Shown here: in pieces, positions 40,621 through 52,058 of the stretch
Position numbering within the stretch: the first letter of the stretch is position 1
How the letters are laid out: each line of letters starts with the position of its first letter
From: Rhodosorus marinus
Taxonomy: Eukaryota; Rhodophyta; Stylonematophyceae; Stylonematales; Stylonemataceae
Direction: 5' to 3'
DNA length: 64,000 bases
Assembly: GCA_029953675.1 (NCBI GenBank)
Contig: JAMWBK010000001.1
Coordinates: 3,013,001-3,077,000, forward strand
Made by a program: the position numbers and the translations under genes
The notes under the pieces: model-generated
Told to the model about the DNA's origin: nothing
The model's input: only the letters and a program-made list of their open reading frames with translations
Databases searched by the model: none

Positions 40621-42492
40621 TCAAAGAGCTATTTGCAGAGCTGACAGCGCATAACCGGTCAGTTTCGCCCAAACGAAAAATTCAGCAAAGCTGACCGATG
40701 TAAGTTCCAAGCGAGGATCCCCTGGGTAAGACTCTTCGATTAATGCGTATACATTTTCGAACTCGGCTCTTAGTTTTTCCAGTAGTTCTTCATTAGTGGT
40801 TTCAAGAGAGAACGCCTGTCCTTTCATAGCCGATGTAGCCCGAACGAACTCACCGGCGGTCAAGAGCCCGTCGCTGTCTTGGTCGATCCTGTCAAATATG
40901 ATCCGATAGCGGATCTTCTCCATATTCATCTCCTTATCCTCATCGAGAGCTAGTTCTGAGAATGCTTCGCGGAAGATATTGATAGAGACTTCCTGTACAT
41001 CCTGCAATGGCTTGCCATCATCATCTTTCTTCCCTCCCCTAAAATCGTGCGTCTCAACGAGCTTGCTAGCGTAGTACAGCAGGTAAGTAGTGACCTCAAT
41101 GGTCACGGATTCTCCAAAGGCCTCCTTCAGTCTCGAAGAGTTTGCAGGACTCAAGCTCACAGGGGTGACTGGCAGCTTGATAAATCTGGCGATTTCCACT
41201 GATTTCGACTTCTCCGTTGGCGTTAGAACCTCCCATTCATAGGTCTGATCGAGCTGTGTCATGCTGACGAAGACATCCTCCAGCGCCTTTGACTGAGCTG
41301 CCGTTGACCGAATGCGGCTCTCCAGTCCGAGCAGGTTTGAGAGGTAGTTCGCCGTACCGTGATCAGAAACAAGTTCCCCGATCTTTTCTCGGTCGGATGT
41401 GAACCCTTTGGTCTCATCATAGTTGATGATAAACCGTAATTCATCCATGATGATCGGAATACCAACATGGTGACGATTTGGAGCTGGCAACCGGGCTACG
41501 ATGTCCTCATCGTTCCGCATACGATAGGTATGAGGCACACGCTTAAAATAATCGTTTCGCAGGCGCCAACCCATTCCCTTCGGAGATCCTATTGTATAGC
41601 AGACCAAGCGCTCCTCAAGCGGGAGCCCTGTAGCCTCCAGCTCAGTCTCCATTATGTATGACATGGCGTGAGCATTTAGGTGAGCCAAGATCCCCCCCAG
41701 ACTATGACCTGTTGTGAAGATGCGCTTGTATTTACCAGTGCTCCACATTTCCTTCACAACAGCGGTCAAATCATTGATCACAGCCTCATGACTTCTCACG
41801 AAGCCCCGGGAGGCGTAGAATTTCTCTCCACCCTGATGGCGGTATGGCCAGAAACGAGGAAAGAACCTGACATCATTGAGTCCATCGACTTTAGACTGTG
41901 TCCCTTGCCATATAATGTATATTGTCTCCCGGGCCACGTCGTGCATCACGAGCAAGTCTGTGTCCGTCTCGAATTCCTTAATGATACCGGAACTGACCCT
42001 ACCTTTACCGCGCGATAGGCTCCGGTTGTATTCTGGCCCAATTAGTTTTGGTGAAAATCCGCGGAAGAGAGCTGGAATCTTGTTTGACGCGAGCAGCATC
42101 CCTATGGATTGATGTTCAGGATGAGTCACGCTGAATCCTTCAATGGGCCTCGGCGCCGACTGCCAATAAGAGCCGGCTTCCAGGTACCCAAAAATGGCCA
42201 ATCGAACTGACAAATTGGCAAACTCCGAGCTAAACCTGCCATTTTCTCTTTTGGACTCGTCAACAAGTTCACTAAGCTCAGTATCCAGCTGGTACGTGAT
42301 CAAACTATCGACTGGCGCTGGTCTCCAGAATAGACCGACGACTCCACCAGCTCCCCTAACCGCCCCAATCGATGCTGCCTGGGCGAACCTTGCCGCATTC
42401 CCTGTCGCCGTCGAGACTCCCCCAAAGAAATTCGTAAACAAATTCCCCTGATTATCCCGCGGGTCCATCACTATCCCTGAGTCATCTGCCAT
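40621..42492 (-). CDS. class 3 lipase-like alpha/beta hydrolase with C-terminal EF-hand (623 aa)
   Basis: A single exon encodes 623 residues. A lipase class 3 domain spans about residues 170-390. The nucleophile elbow GHSLGG has Ser264, Asp330 lies in RNDEDIVARLP, and His378 in SDHGTANYL fits the catalytic His, so the Ser-Asp-His triad looks complete. Near the C-terminus DQDSDGLLTAGE (537-548) is a canonical 12-residue EF-hand calcium loop, followed by a helical tail. This suggests a calcium-regulated acylglycerol or phospholipid hydrolase. No signal peptide is evident; the N-terminus is acidic, then Gly/Ala-rich (FFGGVSTATGNAARFAQAASIG), perhaps membrane-associating. The ATG at 42492 lies 42 bp from a divergent small frame. 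Confidence 0.9.
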   Translation of the reverse strand: MADDSGIVMDPRDNQGNLFTNFFGGVSTATGNAARFAQAASIGAVRGAGGVVGLFWRPAPVDSLITYQLDTELSELVDESKRENGRFSSEFANLSVRLAIFGYLEAGSYWQSAPRPIEGFSVTHPEHQSIGMLLASNKIPALFRGFSPKLIGPEYNRSLSRGKGRVSSGIIKEFETDTDLLVMHDVARETIYIIWQGTQSKVDGLNDVRFFPRFWPYRHQGGEKFYASRGFVRSHEAVINDLTAVVKEMWSTGKYKRIFTTGHSLGGILAHLNAHAMSYIMETELEATGLPLEERLVCYTIGSPKGMGWRLRNDYFKRVPHTYRMRNDEDIVARLPAPNRHHVGIPIIMDELRFIINYDETKGFTSDREKIGELVSDHGTANYLSNLLGLESRIRSTAAQSKALEDVFVSMTQLDQTYEWEVLTPTEKSKSVEIARFIKLPVTPVSLSPANSSRLKEAFGESVTIEVTTYLLYYASKLVETHDFRGGKKDDDGKPLQDVQEVSINIFREAFSELALDEDKEMNMEKIRYRIIFDRIDQDSDGLLTAGEFVRATSAMKGQAFSLETTNEELLEKLRAEFENVYALIEESYPGDPRLELTSVSFAEFFVWAKLTGYALSALQIAL

Positions 42493-42534
42493 GTCTCAAT
42501 CTCGGTCCTTTGCGGCCCGTGCCCGCTGAGAACT

Positions 42535-42810
42535 ATGACGACCAACCTGCAACCCCCTGCCCCGGATCGGAAAAGACGAGCTCCGAGCGCGCGAATCCAC
42601 AACCGCAGTGACCTGCTGCAATTCCCAGTTCAACTTAGTCCACAGAATATTAAATCCCTTAATCCTCCGTCCAGCCAGTACTATCACCCACCGAATCCAC
42701 AGGCTGACCGAACCCCTCAACAGCAATCAGTCGATTTGCTCCTAACTACCACTGCCACATACCTTGATCAAAGAATCCGTCGATTGGCGATGAATGCAAA
42801 CGGTAACTGA
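42535..42810 (+). CDS. small hypothetical protein (91 aa), divergent to the lipase
   Basis: An ATG at 42535 opens 91 codons ending TGA. The product is Pro/Gln-rich (PPSSQYYHPPNPQADRTPQQQ) with a basic start and a C-terminal helix (VDLLLTTTATYLDQRIRRLA). Its start is 42 bp from the lipase start, which would require a very compact shared promoter, or the frame might be an upstream exon. I recognise no family. Confidence 0.4.
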   Translation: MTTNLQPPAPDRKRRAPSARIHNRSDLLQFPVQLSPQNIKSLNPPSSQYYHPPNPQADRTPQQQSVDLLLTTTATYLDQRIRRLAMNANGN

Positions 42811-42884
42811 AGCGCAAAACGTATCTCCAGTAGTAACGCCAATGCTTATAATAGAATTTAGGGCTCAACCCTCCGATGTACGTT

Positions 42885-43070
42885 TTGGACCCCCCCCCCC
42901 CTCCGTTATGCCCTCCCACCCCTTTTCCTATTCCACTCCGATCGACCGATCCGGATCTAATTGGCATAAACCGAACAATGCACTTCCTAAGCAGATCCTA
43001 GGTAAGGGGGGGGAGGGAGGGCGGGAGGAGAGGAAGGGGCCGGGGGGGGAGGGGTGTTTGGGATGTGGTC
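42885..43070. other. C- and G-run tract with G-quadruplex potential
   Basis: A C10 run lies near 42890-42900. The plus strand of 43005-43060 has repeated runs of three or more G (GGGGGGGAGGGAGGGCGGG and further), enough for an intramolecular quadruplex. Whether this is regulatory is not shown by the sequence. Confidence 0.7.
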
Positions 43071-43139
43071 GCGGTTGGTGCTTCGATTTTGTTTGGTTTC
43101 TTGTTTTGCTTTTCCTTTATTATATTAGAAAAGAAAAAA

Positions 43140-44020
43140 TCATTCGGTTTCAATTAAACGGCAACAATTTGATTGACTTCTCGGGATGGTGATGTATGTG
43201 CTCTTGACAGGGCGAATGGGGTCGCCAGGGACAGTCGCATCATGCTCGCGGGGAAGCCGGCAGGTGGCTCTTCTGGGGAAGATGAGGAGACATATCTTTG
43301 GTTGTCTTTGCACCTTTTGGTAAGGTCCTCCGGGTTTTTCTTTATCCATTCTCACGGAGCCCGCTTGTCGGTATTGAAGAAAACAACATGGTGGTGTGCA
43401 GATTCGATGCTGATGGAATGGCCGCTGAAGTTGGGCTTTTCCGGGCGTGTAAAACGGCGTAATATGGCGTGTATCAATCAAAGAATAGAAGTGAGTACGG
43501 TTAATTTCAGGTGCAGAATGCCTCGCTTTCTCCGGAGTTCGAGAGTGATCTGTAACTGCGGGTGACTGTACCAAGTCCCGGTACTTCCTGAAATTCGTAA
43601 CCTCTCGTCGTAGTTGCGAGTACGACCTGGACAGCTCGCAGTTATGCTTTGCTCAAACATTCCCATCTCAAGCTGGTGAGGGACCCGGACAAGCAGTTGC
43701 ACCGGGAATAGGATTCTGGAGCAAGCGTACCTGCCCGCCAAAAGCGGGAAAAAGCAAGCCTGCCCTTGCCCGCTCTTCATAGTCCACCATGAGTGTAAAA
43801 CTAAAAGCTTTTTGGCTTTCAGGTTTTTAGTAATTTACAACGGTGAAGCTCCTACAGGATCATCGGGACTTGATCGAAGTGGGTAGTCAGTGTGGTGGAG
43901 CCTTCCTCCATTTTCACACCTGTGGTCTCCCGCTTCGGGATCATTTGGAGTTCGATATTTGCTGAGCAAGTCACTGTGTCAGCTACGATAGCCTCATCCT
44001 TCGACTGAAGCACAGGTTAA
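43140..44020. other. unresolved stretch with overlapping open frames on both strands
   Basis: Frames of 100-144 codons overlap on both strands. One minus-strand stretch reads WIKKNPEDLTKRCKDNQR (about 43345-43290), preceded by SAHHHVVFFNTDKRAP. These could be exons, but a TGA lies between them and I found no convincing intron. No family is recognised. Confidence 0.3.
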
Positions 44021-44022
44021 CG

Positions 44023-45060
44023 CTAAAGACTGGAGCCATCGGCTCCGAGAGAGAGCACAGACCGGAGGTTTTCGGTACCAAGATTCGACCCGCAGACTAC
44101 CGCCACCACTGACTTGCCTGCATAGTCCTTGGTCTGCTTGCAAGTCTTCAGTAACGCTGCGATCGCTACTGCCGCTGCTCCTTCGACAATTTTTGAATGA
44201 TGCTGTATCATCCCGAGAACGGCGGTAGCGATCTCCTCCTCACTCACCAGTACCCACTCGTCCACAAGGGTTTTGCACAAGTCGAAAGTAAAACCGCCAT
44301 CGTCCAACCCACCCGCACTTCCATCGCTGAGCGTTGGAAGCGAGGGTAGGTCTAAGATTCGCCCTGCCTTGACAGACTCTGACATCACCGCGCTGGCTTC
44401 AGGTTGGCAGCCAACGATGGTGGTCCCTGGTGAGAGCTTTCGAAAGTAGGAAGCGATACCTCCGATCATTCCCCCCCCTCCGACGCAGATAAATACGGCG
44501 TCGATCGTTGGTAGCTGCTGTACGAGCTCGCACGCAATTGTCCCCTGTCCAGCACAAACACTCAAGTCTGTATACGGAGAAATGTACACCCGATCGGACT
44601 GTTTTGCAGCGTCCACAGCGGCTCGCTCGGTCTCAAGGCAGTCGGAGCCACTTGTGAATTCAATATTCACGGTATAGCTCGAGAGAGCGAGAAGCTTTCC
44701 AGAGCTGACTTTCTCTGGAAGAAAGATGGAGTTTTGACTCCCGGAAGTGGTGAGGCCAGCAACCTCAAGAGCTTCTGCTACTGCCTTTCCGTGGTTCCCT
44801 GTTGAGGCAGTTACGAATCCACGCTCCCTCTCCCTCGCACTCGATGAAAGAATTTTGTTCATAGCTCCCCTGAACTTGAAGGAACCGGTCCTTTGCTCGC
44901 TCTCCAGCTTGAGATGTACGTCGGCTCCCGTTAGCGAACTCAGCCACTTGGACCGCACCAAAGGTGTGACGTAAGCATAACCGTTCAGAAGCTCACGAGC
45001 TTTTCGCACTTCGTTGAATACCTCGTCCAAGAGGTGCTCAATATTATTGTTTTCATCCAT
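44023..45060 (-). CDS. PLP-dependent threonine dehydratase / serine racemase-like enzyme (345 aa)
   Basis: The protein is a fold-type II pyridoxal-phosphate enzyme of the serine/threonine dehydratase family, which deaminates threonine or serine to 2-oxo acids or racemises serine. The PLP lysine sits in SFKFRGAMNK. ASTGNHGKAVA is the substrate loop, GGGGMIGGIA the phosphate-binding glycine loop, and CGSNLG lies close to the C-terminus. There is no C-terminal ACT domain, so it is the short, catabolic/serine-racemase type and not feedback-regulated biosynthetic IlvA. The start chosen is ATG 45060 (MDENNNIEHL). The frame continues upstream without an ATG, so an extra 5' exon, for example a transit peptide, is possible. 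Substrate preference cannot be read from the sequence. Confidence 0.88.
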   Translation of the reverse strand: MDENNNIEHLLDEVFNEVRKARELLNGYAYVTPLVRSKWLSSLTGADVHLKLESEQRTGSFKFRGAMNKILSSSARERERGFVTASTGNHGKAVAEALEVAGLTTSGSQNSIFLPEKVSSGKLLALSSYTVNIEFTSGSDCLETERAAVDAAKQSDRVYISPYTDLSVCAGQGTIACELVQQLPTIDAVFICVGGGGMIGGIASYFRKLSPGTTIVGCQPEASAVMSESVKAGRILDLPSLPTLSDGSAGGLDDGGFTFDLCKTLVDEWVLVSEEEIATAVLGMIQHHSKIVEGAAAVAIAALLKTCKQTKDYAGKSVVAVVCGSNLGTENLRSVLSLGADGSSL

Positions 45061-45540
45061 GGGCCCAACATTCGAAAGTCGTACCAATCCTTTACTCTCA
45101 ATTTTGATTCCCTGAACGTACCGCAAAAGTATGAAAGGTCATAGTGAAATTAACCTCCAACTACTGAGGCGTTCCAGGGGACCCAGACAAGGGCGGCTCT
45201 TCCTGCACAGCAAACAGAATCCCGCTTGGAAACGAACGTCGACCAACTTTCGATGTGTCCTCTTACAAAGTGCTTTTAGGTCGCATTTCCTTTTTAGGTT
45301 CAAGTAGTGGTTCAGTGCCAACCAGTGAGTTGGAAGTGTTTCCGGCTCCATGTTGCAACATGCTTCCCAGAGGAGGGCTCTTGAGGACTTCCCACAGGCC
45401 TGGAGATCGCTTCTGGAGAGGGAAGATTTTCGTTTCTACTACGTGCATGGATGATGGGCAATGTTCTGTTCGCGACAAGTCGCGTTCTGTTCAATGTTTA
45501 ATAGGCATTTCTCGCCGGCACTAGGATTCTCTGTCCGTTC

Positions 45541-46788
45541 TCACAGTGCTGGGAGTATTGTTAGCATTTTTTTGTTGTGGGAGATGCCGATGGTACCATG
45601 CTCGCTTGTGGGAAAAGTGAATTGGTCTGTTTCGCCATGGAAGCCAGGGATCGTCACCATCAGAATAAGCGCGCTGAAGCGCGATTTGTTCTCCCACTCG
45701 TAGAACTCCCCCGTCGTGAATCGAAATGCCGGCCACGGTCCAGTTACGGATGCGCGTTTAGCCGGGGAGCTTTCGTCCTTGGCCCGTCGTAGTTCAAGCT
45801 TTCCCGACAAGCACTTGGCGAAGTTTTGACCCTCCTTCACATGGAACTGAAGTTTTTCTCCCATCGTGACCACTGCGACACCAATAAAGTGGTCATCAGT
45901 GGAGTCCAGGACCAGCACATGCGAGGAGTGCTCCATCCTCATCGCCTTCCAGTGCACGCGGACCCTATCCGCCGATGTACCATCCAGATATCTCAAAAGT
46001 TTAGACGCTGAAGCGTCGTCACCGTTTTCGAGGAGCTTGACAACAGGTTGTAGGTCATATTGGACTGTCGATTCGCGAACGCCGCCGGACAACGGCCTGT
46101 ACGAGCTCGTGCGTCGAAACTTGGAATACATGTCCAGTGCAAGAAGTTTGCTTTCCACCTCGTTCATGAGCTTCCTCAGCGAGTTCGAGAGAAAGAAAGG
46201 GGTGTCGAGCACAGCCAGGAGAAAAGTATTCCGCAGGTCCAGACCCGTTTTCTTGTCATGCTTCTTCAGGATTTTCCTGAACCCTGTATAGTTGATCACC
46301 GAAAAGTTTTCTAGCAGCACCAACTCACTTTGAAAGTCTATGAGTTTTCTGCACAAGTCTTGGACTCGTCGTCGATCCACGGAGTCTTCCTTCTTCTACG
46401 CATGCATCGCACAGATAAGTGTTAGTGACCGAGGACTTCGCACCACATGTAGTTCTGAAGCCCGGCAGGATTTTCCTCAGCTTACCAGATCATCCACACG
46501 GGAAGCTAGGAGTTGACATCGAATAATAAAGTCCTCCTCCATGTCCAAGAAAAAGTTGTTCACCTTCTCCACTTCCGACCGCAATGCCTCTAGAAACTGG
46601 ACCGTATTGGGCCTATCGCTCCCGGGACGAATGACTCCTTCGGCGGAGGAGTCGCTGTTTCCCTCTACATCCTCCCCAGCTATCTCGCCATTGATCTTTT
46701 TCTTTAGGTCCTTGTAATCCATAAAGTTCGGCCGCCATTCAGGCAGGCTTTCCTCAACAGTCTGTTTCAACTGTTTCCCAAACTTCAT
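45541..46788 (-). CDS. SPX-domain protein with an unrecognised C-terminal domain (385 aa)
   Basis: Two exons, 46788-46486 and 46395-45541, join in phase 0 across a 90-bp intron (CTG|GTAAGC ... GCGTAG|AAG). The N-terminal half is an SPX domain, the sensor that binds inositol pyrophosphates and reports phosphate status. It begins MKFGKQLKQTVEESLPEWR with YKDLKKKI, then FLEALRSEVEKVNNFF and NYTGFRKILKKHDKKTG. The second half (about residues 230-385) is beta-rich (HVLVLDSTDDHFIGVAVVTM, FYEWENKSRFSALILMV). It is none of the usual SPX partners (EXS, MFS, RING, VTC) that I can recognise. It could be a cupin-like or jelly-roll fold, but this is a guess. The ATG at 46788 is chosen because the SPX consensus starts there. 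Confidence 0.85.
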
Positions 46789-47277
46789 CCTTGGAAAATC
46801 AATTCCAGTAAATATCCTCCATCCCTCAGCACACACAGGCCTAAAGTTCTTTCCAAGCTGAGCCAGCACTTAACCGAAACAAGCCCGATCCTAGTGCGAG
46901 TTTCAGTCCCAGCTACCTTTACCCCTCCTGCGCCTCCACTGCGGGCACGACTACTGCCTCTCCACGCTCAGCTCATCCCCAGGCAACGCACGCGCCACCG
47001 GATGGCAGCTCCTGGTGTGTTGCCAAATAGAGACTATTCGGAATTAAATCCATAGAAAACGTTGACTGGAATCTATTGTCTACTTAGCCTATCCGTTTTA
47101 TTCTGCTCGGGCTGTTATTTCCGTCCAAAAAAAAACGTCCAACAATTCCCAATAACATATAATATATCACATAGGTCCGAAAAAAGTTTACCATACCTGA
47201 AATTATGTAATTAATAGGGGATTTAACTTTTGGGTCGTGTCCGATACAAGTTTATACTATAAAGAAGAAACATCAAA

Positions 47278-47450
47278 CATCAATCGGTCGTTATCGGACA
47301 ATTATCGGACGAACTAAGTTTTTTGCTTCCCTATTTAGGTCCTAAATTGACCCCCCCGATATAGGATTGCCGATAAATTATAGGACCTAGATAAGAAAGC
47401 AAAAAAAAATTAATTCGTCCGATAATTGTCCGATAACGACGGATTGATGC
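47278..47450. repeat. 173-bp foldback (MITE-like) element
   Basis: Arms of about 70 bp at 47278-47346 and 47379-47450 are inverted copies with a few mismatches and an indel in an A/T run. The best-conserved core is CGTTATCGGACAATTATCGG. The loop is about 30 bp. No coding capacity. Confidence 0.85.
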
Positions 47451-47720
47451 CTGACAATTCCTCAATCAATAACAACTATTGATTGTGCCTCAATCTTCGT
47501 CTTCGGGGAAGTTGACGGGCGGGAACTGCTTTGTGCGCGATTCCCAGGTTAATCACTCCCCTCCCAGTCTGAGCATTTTGAAAATGCCATTAAATTGTAG
47601 TGAACCGTTCGGGACCTCAGAAGTAACCTTAATTCAATACATGAGAGTAAACAGCTTGTCATTTGATAAATGCTCATAATTCAATATCCACTCGCCGTGA
47701 GATCCTTTACTATTCGACTA

Positions 47721-47855
47721 GGGCTGATTGAATATCGGACGTTCTATCGGACTAGCAGTGGGAGTTTTTTTAGTAGTAATTCCACTCAAATACGCGATCT
47801 TTCTAATGTTTTTCAATAGTCTATCGTCCGGTATGAGACAGCCCGATCAGAATCT
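47721..47855. repeat. MITE-like element with GATTGAATATCGGAC end
   Basis: GATTGAATATCGGAC is at 47726-47740, followed by GTTCTATCGGAC. The far end has an imperfect complement (TATCGTCCGGTATGAGACAGCCC). Similar ends are at 52882-52896 (inverted) and 53612-53626. Confidence 0.5.
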
Positions 47856-50321
47856 TCGGAGCATTGGGGATTGGGGGTGCCTAATTTATCTTATTGGGTG
47901 GAAATAGACGTTGGAGATTTTGTGGGGACGATGTCTGGATTACCTCGAGAAGGGGGCTCGGCTGCGTCCTGGTTTCCAGATACTAGCCCGTACTATTCCC
48001 GTTAGAAGTTGAAATATATTGGATTGTTCATGAGCCAGACTATATCGCCATTCCCGGCAATCAATTGGCGGATGCCGGATGAAACAACCGTAGAATATTT
48101 AAGCACTGTACCCAATTGGCCATAAAGAGGCTAATTAGCAGATCAATTTTTGATTTCTGGCAAAGGAGCGCGCACGGGAGGCAACAGCACGTGTCGCGGA
48201 GCTCCTCTAGCATAGCTTTCGGAGGGGACAAGTTCATGCACTTGTTTTTAAAATGATTGATATTCGTTTTGAAATCCTCTTGTTCGCCGCAAATCCACCT
48301 TTCGGATTAGTTATTGATTGTTGACGGAAAGCCGGTGTAGTGTGACTGACTGACTCAGCGCTGTGTTTCTTGGACGAACCACTTACTGGTCCTTTATTGG
48401 GTTTCTGGCGAGTGATATGAGCTATGATTGGGCGCGTCAATGTCACCCTCAAATATTTCTTAGGTTCGTTTTATTCAAAAAGGTTACTATTTGTAATAAC
48501 TATTCAATGGTCTCTTTCTATCGGGAATCTTCAAAGATCTTAAAAGATTCTGTTTTTGTCTCAGAAATCAATAAATAATTAAGAACGAGGCTCCTCATGA
48601 CGAAACGAATGTTTTCAAAGAATATTAACGGAGCAGGAGGGAATATGGACGTCGTGCGTCCAATTTCAACGAGGTTGGGTGGACTGCGGTGTACTGTAAA
48701 CAATAAACATTGGATTCAGCTCGTCCCTCACAGGAATATTCTCTCGCGACAATCTATGCATGTATATCCGCACGCCGAATACCCCCACACCTCCGGCGAA
48801 TAGCCTTTGCTCAGGACAAACTTCCTTGGGGAAGTTGCTCCTCGTAAGCATAGGGGTGCTGACCAACGGGCGAGCAATGGATCACAATCAGCCCATACCA
48901 TTGCGAAACAAATTTCTGTCCAAGAAGCAAAATCCACTAGCTCACGGTTAAGCAAAGAGAAGCGAATGAGATGAATGGCTTCATGGCGAAAACTCCTGCG
49001 AATACAGTGCACTACGCTCTAAATGGACCCTTTTTTCGCCAACATCCATTTGATGCGTTGCCAAGAACAGGGCATCCCCCTCTACCGCAGGTGCCTGTTC
49101 TAGTCCTCACCCCTGGAATTTTGAGCGTCAGAATTTGATGTCTTCGTTCTGTCATTCCATAAGATTTTTCAGCTTGATGGGAATCTCGACTCTCAATACA
49201 TATCTTCTATCTCCAAGGAGAATCAGTACCGTCGATGTATGTAGGAACCAATGTCCATTGCAAAGGGTATATAGCAGAGTTGTCGCGGGGTCGGGTTTTT
49301 CGCAGTTTACCCCTCCAAACCCCCCTGTTTTCGCGAGTTTAAACCACCTCTGGGTCGTAAACAGCAAAAAACCCGACGCACTAGGAGGCGGGCATACTCG
49401 GAGTGAACTGAAGCCCTGCAGACCACCAAAAGCGTTGATTCTGCAATGAAACCAAATCTCAGTTCGTTGTTGCTCGGTCTGCATATGCTTCCCTCCATTC
49501 AACGGAAGCTGTTGAGAGCTCCGTTTAATCGGATGCTAAGGCTCCCGAACAGGGAGGACGCCCACATAACCAAGGCAGCGTTACAGCGCCAGAGTTCGAA
49601 TAAAACAGAGTTTCAGATTAAAAAGAAGCGTACAGTCGAGGAAGAGCATAGAGGCGATCACGGTAACATTCCCACAACCAAGCACCCCGAACGAAAACGA
49701 ACGCTTCAGCGTACGATGATTGCTTATGAGAAGTGCGGCTTAGCATGCAATTTAGTGTTTGGCCATAAACTATCATCATGACGTTCAGTGGTGCTCGCCA
49801 ACGGAACTCACCTAACACGGTTGGGATATTTTGTACGTAGTCGCAACAGGTCGACTTGTGTCCTAACCGAAGATGTCTATGTTTAGATGTCTCGTATCCC
49901 TTCTGGCGATAAGGAGCACTCAACCCGATAAGGAAACAGGAAAAGATAAAATTCTTCAAGCCGGAAGCAAGCTAAATATCTTGACCGTTATTTACGCTCA
50001 AGGGCAAAGCACACTGTGTTAATCAACGATGTGGAGTGAAGCCTTCTCATCGACAGTTTGTACACGTTTCTAAGGCTCTAGGGAGTAGTAGGGCTAAAAA
50101 CTTCGGGAACCTCCCAAAGGTGTTGGAAGGTGTCAGGGAGCTAGTGCTGGTTCGGGTACTGTCGATCGCACAGAACAGGGGGGTGGGTGCGGCACGCTAG
50201 GTTTGACTTGGTAAGGTTAAAAGTTTTTCTTGTGAAAGCGTATGAGGGGATTCCTGGGGTCGTCCATTTTGAGGAGGAGAAAAATAAGATGAGAACGTAG
50301 GCGCATCTGCAGGTGTAAATA

Positions 50322-52058
50322 ATGAAACGCTGGAAAATCTGGGCGCTGGGTTTGCTTGTCTTGTCAGTTGTGGCGATTCCGCTCGAGGAGGATTCTGCAC
50401 CGCTGAAACTGAGGTTGGTGAAGAAAAATGTGAATAGAGTCCTAAGTCGCCGGCTGGTTGAGCACGAACCAAAGTGGAGGCATGTCAGGCGAACCGAGCG
50501 AGTTGGTCTAGATGGGACGGTCAGGACCGACGCCGCAATGGTTGCCATCCATGGCGGAATAACTGCGGTCGGTAAGTATCCATGGAAGCGATTCAAGTGC
50601 GCGCTTGCACGCAGCCTGTTCATAGGTCAATGCTCTGTATAGGAATGTACTATTCATACGTCATCGTGGGGGGTCAAAAGGTTGACCTCCAAATCGATAC
50701 TGGATCAGCCATGATGGCGCTCCCCCAACTGGACTGCTCGTCATGTAGAAAAGGCGATAATCGGTACAACCCAAGCAAGAGCAGCACCAGCTCAGAGGTG
50801 CAATGCCAGGACAAAAAATGCTCGTCGTCCAGCTATGGCGGGTGCACTGGAAACTTGTGCAAATTCAGCCTCGCCTATGCGGATTCTGCCTACGCGAACG
50901 GTGTTCTTATGTGCGATACTGTTGATTGGGGTAAGTTCTCGTTCGATGCACATGATAATTTGTTCTCTAAGAGTAGCGCCAGCTTGGAGAACGGGGTTAC
51001 AGGGAGTTATAGCCTCCGTCTAATGCTTCTCTGTCTTCGCTTGTTCCAAATTCACTTAGGTCAAGCGAAAGGCATCGATGCGTGCTTTGGAGCGATCACG
51101 AAAGAATCAGCAAACTTTGAAAGAGACCAAGTTGACGGAATACTGGGTATTGCGGGGGAATCACTCTCATGCAACCCATCATGCATTACCCCATTGTTTG
51201 ACGCCGCGCTGGAACAGAAGAAGATAAGAAAGAACATGTTTACGGTCTGTATGGACGAGAAAGGAGGAAGGTGAGAATTCTGTGTGACAATTTAGCCAAA
51301 TTCAGCTGGCGCTTAACAGCTGAGATGCATGTTTCCCCTCATTTTTGCCATCAGTCTGAGCCTGGGAGCTGCGGATGAGAGCGTTTTCGAGGATAAGGAT
51401 AAAATTGCTTATATCCCAATGGAGGAGTCATCATTTTATGAGATCAAATTGGACAGCGAAAAAAAAGGGGGTCAGATCAAGGTTGGGAACGTCGAAATCA
51501 TTTCCACGGTGCATAAAGTTGTGGTTGACACCGGTAAGAATCTTGCACGAACGTGTTGAGCTGCATAAACATTGTCGGCAGCTTTGGGCTGTATCTGAAA
51601 AGCTTGATTATTTGTCCACCATTCTGTCTACCTCTTCGGAAGGAACGACTCTGCTCAGTGTACCGAAAAGCGTCTTCGACAAGATGAAGGCAGTTTTCTT
51701 ACAGAGTTACTGTAGTGTAAAAGGCCTCTGCGGGGACGACTCGTGGTTTGATTCTGGACTCTGCGAAACGTTTGACCCCGCCGAGGAGGATGATATCCTT
51801 GACAACCAGCTCCCGGTTATCACATTGAGACTCAAAGGCGGTTTCATTATAGAACTAACTCCCAGAGATTACCTCTTGAGCTATGAATTCGGAAACGAGC
51901 ACTACATGTGTCTAGGAATAATGTACTTGGCGGGAACCAGCCATGAATTTCTGCTTGGAAACACCGTTAATCTGAAATACTCAATGATTTATGATCGTGA
52001 AAACCATCGACTGGGGATAGGAAAACGAGCGGCCTCCTGCACTGATGTAAAAGAATGA
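50322..52058 (+). CDS. secreted pepsin-type aspartic protease (A1 family), five exons, 447 aa
   Basis: Exons are 50322-50571, 50643-50930, 51060-51270, 51355-51533 and 51643-52058. All junctions are GT-AG with compatible phases, giving 447 residues. A signal peptide (WALGLLVLSVVAIPL) is followed by a basic propeptide-like stretch. The two catalytic motifs are DTGS (Asp102, LQIDTGS) and DTGT (Asp308, VVVDTGTT), the second split by the last intron after the first base of its Gly codon. A Cys-rich loop (CSSCRKGD, then QCQDKKCSSSSYGGC) lies between, as in plant and apicomplexan aspartic proteases. ILGIAG and FLLGNT are further family landmarks. The enzyme should be an acid endopeptidase in the secretory route, vacuole or outside the cell. 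No C-terminal anchor is seen. Confidence 0.9.

Larger units (their letters stand above)
46800..50320. other. gene-free stretch with foldback/MITE-like elements
   Basis: No frame is convincing. It contains the foldback at 47278-47450, a related element near 47715-47850, and several dispersed words (GTCCGATACAAGTTTAT at 47238). The 111-codon frame at 49446-49781 lacks recognisable features. Confidence 0.5.

Noticed and set aside
43173-43574. Overlapping 130- and 144-codon frames on both strands
   Set aside because: Both are open over the same DNA, neither has a recognisable domain, and neither has a clear splice partner, so neither is called as a gene.
49446-49781. 111-codon plus-strand frame, possibly an inverted retroelement relic
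   Set aside because: A weak likeness to the subfamily-A tail region on the minus strand is too short and degenerate to support.
50141-50623. 160-codon minus-strand frame
   Set aside because: It is opposite exon 1 of the aspartic protease and its intron, and has no family features.
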